Source: Phlegmacium glaucopus
Lineage: Eukaryota; Basidiomycota; Agaricomycetes; Agaricales; Cortinariaceae
Direction of reading: 5' to 3'
DNA length: 64,000 bases
Assembly (NCBI GenBank): GCA_015039465.1
Contig: MU130237.1
Span: 124,001-188,000, forward strand
This document shows positions 59,943 through 64,000 of this stretch, in pieces. Every line of letters begins with the position of its first letter. Position 1 is the first letter of the stretch. A program made the position numbers and the translations under genes. The notes under the pieces are model-generated. The model was not told where the DNA came from. It searched no databases and worked only from the letters and a program-made list of their open reading frames with translations.

Positions 59943-60850
59943 ATATTTCTACCGAGTAGTTTTAAATCTTTACGATTTCTTAGTTAAATTTGGTATGTCC
60001 TCTGTAATTTGGATCTGAGAATTCTCTTATACCACGAGTCCTATGATTTTCTTCACTTCTCTGGCATCTCTCCTGTGTCAGTGCAATGCATTACACCTAA
60101 GTGCCAAATGTCCAGTTGCATTTGAATTCTACACATAATCATTTCAAACGAATAACTTATGGTGCACCAAACTTAGTCACCATTACTTTTGTACAATGAA
60201 ATTACCACCACTAAACCACCTTCTCTGGTAAAAGTGATCCTTTTGAACAGGCTGAACAAAACTACCAGACCGATTTTTAATAGCCACGGAGATAAAAAAA
60301 AATCTACTGGATGTGATGGGATATGATAAGATTAACCTAAATCACTCGCAGCTTCAACTCCAGTGCGGCCTTGAGCTGAGCTGTTTGGCCTTGAATTGAG
60401 AATCGCGAGCTGATAATCCTCGGTATACGGCCTCATTTTGTTGGAATAACAAACTCCTGCGAGCCCATATTTGGTATAGTAGATGCCCGCTACTCATTTT
60501 GTCACATATTCCCATTTTACTTTCTCTCGTCTCTCAGCTCTTGAAACATCCGTTCATAACCCAATACTGTATTAGTTAATATATTCCTTATTGTTTCTAC
60601 AGTTGCTTTTTGTTCTCCTCATTGTAGTTTAGCTCTTTTTCTCCTTTGAACATATATACCTTTCGTCGTGTACTCATTTTCCCTCAGTCGTTTGCTTCAT
60701 CGCTCGCAAACACTGAGCAAATACGTGCTAGAATCTTACACATTTGGGCCAAAATCAGAGGTATCAGTTCCAAATTGGCCGGTGGTGGTGACTAAGTTTG
60801 GTGCAAATATAGGCTTAGTAAGCTAGACTTCCTCTTAGAACATTACAATC
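59943..60850. other. Upstream region of SF3B6, mostly occupied by a MITE-like element
   Basis: No ORF is supported. Bases 60163-60805 are bounded by a perfect 20-bp inverted repeat and are listed as a mobile element. The remainder is 3' flank of the PEBP-like gene. Confidence 0.6.
60163..60805. mobile_element. MITE-like element with perfect 20-bp terminal inverted repeats
   Basis: TGCACCAAACTTAGTCACCA at 60163-60182 is exactly mirrored by TGGTGACTAAGTTTGGTGCA at 60786-60805. The 643-bp interval has no coding capacity, as expected of a miniature inverted-repeat element. Outside the repeats, a TA lies three bases beyond each end, which would fit a TA target-site duplication (Tc1/mariner-like) if the ends are slightly longer with mismatches. 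No transposase is seen. No second copy was noticed in this window. It ends 46 bp before the first ATG of SF3B6. Confidence 0.55.
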
Positions 60851-60892
60851 ATGTCGCTCGCAAGACCAACGGTATCTATTCTCCATAAATGA
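60851..60892 (+). promoter_or_regulatory. Upstream ORF overlapping the SF3B6 start
   Basis: A 13-codon ORF starts at ATG 60851 and stops at TGA 60890-60892, overlapping the main ATG at 60889 (ATGA). Alternatively the 60851 ATG could belong to a spliced 5' exon, but the available GT and AG sites do not give the conserved frame. Confidence 0.4.
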
Positions 60893-61321
60893 ACCAAACC
60901 GGAGATGCTAATCGTCCTAAGACCAAAGCGCCTGCAGGAGCCAATCGTATGCTCTTCGTAAAGAACCTAAACTACCAAATCACAGGCGATGACTTGTACG
61001 ACCTATTTGGACGATATGGCAGTATCCGCCAGATTCGAATAGGAAACGAGCAGAAAACCAGAGGAACGGCCTTTGTCGTGTATGATGATGTTATGGACGT
61101 AAGATGACTTTTGCGTGGAAAATCTCAAGTGCTAATTGTATTCTTTCCAGGCCAAAAATGCCCTTGATCACCTGAACGGTTTCCACTTACAAGAGCGTTA
61201 CATTGTGGTTTTATACCATATGCCAGCGAAGCAAGACGCCGCCGCTGCAAAAGCTGACATTGCGAGAAGAGAGGAAGAGCTTGCTCAGATGAAAAAGAAG
61301 CATGACATTGGAGACCCTTAA
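60889..61321 (+). CDS. Splicing factor 3b subunit 6 (SF3B6/p14)
   Basis: Small RRM protein of the U2 snRNP SF3b complex that contacts the branch-site region. Exon 1 has the RNP2-like MLFVKNLNYQITGDDLYDLF, then GRYGSIRQIRIGNEQKTRGT and AFVVYDD (RNP1 region). After one intron, exon 2 reads AKNALDHLNGFHLQERYIVV, LYHMPAKQDAAAAK and the C-terminal helix REEELAQMKKKHDIGD. At about 125 residues it matches the near-invariant length of the family. The N-terminus MNQTGDANRPKTK is basic and poorly conserved, so the start at 60889 is likely but not certain. Confidence 0.9.
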
Positions 61322-63482
61322 CCGTCAGTTTCTGCTCTGCCTAATTGAATATCTTACATGCCAGTTTCTTGCAATTTTGACCGTCAGTGCGAAGGCAATT
61401 CTTATGTCATTGACAGCTACTATTATTAATCAAAGCCAAGTATGCGAATTTTAATAACCATTGCTTGCGCTTCTGGCGTGAATCGGTTCTATATCATCCG
61501 CCGCATGCTGGGCAGGCTTTGTCTAAATGAGGAGTGTATTGTTGTGGATATTGACGACTGGTGCGTTCAACTACTTCAATGTGTGATTGCACAAGGCTGG
61601 AAGAAAACCTTACTATTGCCAACACGTTTGAGAGCAGCGCGGTGGCTGGCAATCCTCTGGGTGAGTAGGACTGAATTTGCAGTTCACAGAATCACATTTT
61701 ATCTGTTTCACTGTTTATCTTGCGTTCACGATTCACAACAGAAAAACATACCTCTTCGTCGGGCTGTAGTACGGCCACAGTCAGTATGGCTCGCAGTTCG
61801 AGGTATAATGCTTGTACCTGTGTAACCCCGTGACCACACCTTTCAGAGCATTTGAATGTGGGGTCTCAATGACTGGCAGATGACAAATATCACCTACGTT
61901 TTGTAAAAATAACGCACTCTATGCTCGTCCACATCAGTGAGTTCATCGGTACGCGTCAACAACTGAGCTCACCTTCTCCAACAACACATCAGGAAATGAG
62001 ACGAGGACTGACTATGTGCATTAGAAATTTTTGCAGGCGTTCTTATAGGCGTCACATCTGCGCCATGCTCGCGTGATTTCATAATTGAAAATGTACCGCA
62101 ACCATCTTTCGGTGGTGACCCCATCTAAACTACAATCAAGGATCCGATCATCTATTTCCCTCTAATAATGGATGCTCGCCGCGTGACAATCATCTTTTTG
62201 GATGAATGACACCCAGAAGAATCACATTCAGCCACATTAAAAAAATCACCAACCCTTCGATCAACAGAAGAATCATTGAAGAAATTTGTTTAATAAGGAT
62301 TTCTCTCACCGTGTACAGCCCTGCAGATCCCGCCGGAAATCGAGTCAAATATATGTAACTCCGATGGCAACTCTTGGCTCCAAGCAGAAGACAAGTATGG
62401 CTTTGTTATCAATCCGATAATCTCGAAAAAACAATTGATGAATTCCTCTGTAGGAAATTTTAGTTCTTTTCCTTACGAGCCCCATGTTACTCCTAGGAAC
62501 TTCTCGGATCTTTTTCAATCCTCTTAATTAACGACAAGCACGGCGTATGACCTTAGGAATTTTTCAGCGATTACAGATGTCTTCTCAGAGGTTCTAACAC
62601 CGTCGCATGGACCTGACAGTCTTGCATCATACTCCAACGGCCTCCGAAAATCGTAGATGACTGGCTTGTCAAAAATCCAACGCAGTCCAACAGACCTGCC
62701 TTTCATGAAATCTACAATATGAATCACTGCTGTGAGTTTTTATGCAGTCTCACTTATTATATGAATGAAACCAGCGTAAAAAATGGACGGTGATTAAGAA
62801 TGAGCCTGGGAGTCATACCTTGATCTTGAGGCTTCCAGAACGACATATACTGCTACTTTTACCACACGCCGCCGGACCAAAGAGTCCTTGAGGCAGCCCC
62901 TGTGACCTACTGAATCTATCTTTATTGCCTTACGTGTGGCAACGCTATCTGCATTCATGATGTCAAGTTGAAGAACGCGGTGACCCCGTTACCAATTTTC
63001 GTCAAAACTCAGCTTAGCCGAGGGCACTGAGGCCTGCTGTCTGCTGCTGCTTGCACGTTCGTTGCATCTACGGCGATTCTAGCATGGGTCAGGTATGTAC
63101 ATTCTCCACCATTCATGGTGTCATTTGTCACCAGGTACCATGACCTTTCGACTTCTTTCAAGGTCTTTATTTTCGATCAAAGAACGTTAACGAGATATCT
63201 AAATACCTATTTGCCCAGTGTCGTATGACTGCAATACGATTCATCAGCACTCATTGACATTACTGGTATTTTTGTTTATCTCCGAGAATTTGCAATGAGA
63301 TAGATATGAATGTTCAAACTGACGTTTCATATATGATATTGTTTTTCGTAAGATACGAATTACAAATAAAATAAAACCAAAGCATAGACAAAATAATCGT
63401 GACAAAATTTCTATCACTATACATTACATGATTGGGTACGGCGGCCCCATCTCCAAGAAAAGTCGTTCCATGCTTCTTGAAC
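61322..63482. other. Intergenic region without a supported gene
   Basis: About 2.2 kb. The longest ORF (61442-61825, +, 127 codons, many Cys, Trp and Arg) has no recognisable motif and lacks intron support. A reverse-strand ORF at 62524-62727 is similarly unremarkable. AT-rich, with scattered A runs. An unannotated non-coding transcript is possible. Confidence 0.5.

Positions 63483-64000
<518 letters not shown>

Noticed and set aside
60851..60888. MSLARPT as a spliced first exon of SF3B6
   Set aside because: The only available intron would be about 33 bp and puts the RRM out of frame.
61442..61825. 127-codon ORF on the + strand
   Set aside because: No recognised motif, odd composition (many Cys, Trp, Arg) and no intron; more likely chance.

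Overview
The window is nuclear DNA of a filamentous basidiomycete, most likely a mushroom-forming agaricomycete. Coding sequence is broken by many short (about 45-65 bp) GT-AG introns, genes are tightly packed on both strands, and the recognisable proteins are typical fungal housekeeping proteins (VTC1, SWC4, CFT2, exocyst subunits, RPA190, fungal-type GPI proteins). I saw no rRNA, tRNA, CRISPR or viral genes. All exon structures were read by eye from splice signals and protein conservation.

Layout. 1-577: 3' part of VTC1 (+). 0.8-2.6 kb: SWC4/DMAP1 (-). 2.7-5.1 kb: AAA ATPase (+). 5.4-8.2 kb: glutaminyl-tRNA synthetase (+). 8.4-15.9 kb: two alpha-tubulin paralogues pointing away from each other around CFT2/CPSF100. 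16.4-22.7 kb: HAD phosphatase (-), exocyst SEC15 (+), ARF1 (-), dual-specificity phosphatase (-). 22.7-25.0 kb: gene-poor. 25.0-29.3 kb: small membrane protein (+), DUF3245-like protein (-), GEMIN2 (+), GNAT acetyltransferase (-). 30.4-33.0 kb: GPI-anchored secreted protein (+), chromate-transporter family protein (-). 33.9-36.4 kb: convergent quinolinate phosphoribosyltransferase (+) and ACMSD-like decarboxylase (-), two enzymes placed at opposite arms of the same NAD branch point. 36.5-39.4 kb: coiled-coil protein and mucin-like membrane protein. 39.9-44.6 kb: enoyl-CoA hydratase (+) and exocyst SEC10 (-). 44.8-55.7 kb: RIX1 (+), RRN11-like (-), a DFGDF-motif protein (+) and RPA190 (+), a run rich in ribosome-production genes. 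55.9-61.3 kb: KEN-box protein, LCL2, secreted PEBP-like protein, a MITE-like element, SF3B6. 63.5-64.0 kb: C-terminal end of an eIF4A3/FAL1 helicase (-).

How it fits together. Most neighbours share promoters (head-to-head gaps of 14-163 bp between start codons) or 3' ends (tail-to-tail gaps of 23-264 bp), so the arrangement is compact rather than operonic. Functional themes are RNA polymerase I and ribosome assembly, mRNA processing (CFT2, GEMIN2, SF3B6, eIF4A3), vesicle traffic (SEC15, SEC10, ARF1) and NAD/kynurenine metabolism.

I found no convincing new multi-gene system. The best leads are the NAD branch-point pair, an 11-nt microexon in ARF1, a 643-bp inverted-repeat element directly upstream of SF3B6, a cluster of five GATA-type 11-mers, an apparent one-base frame discontinuity in the DFGDF-motif gene, and three genes whose upstream ORF stop codon overlaps the main start codon.
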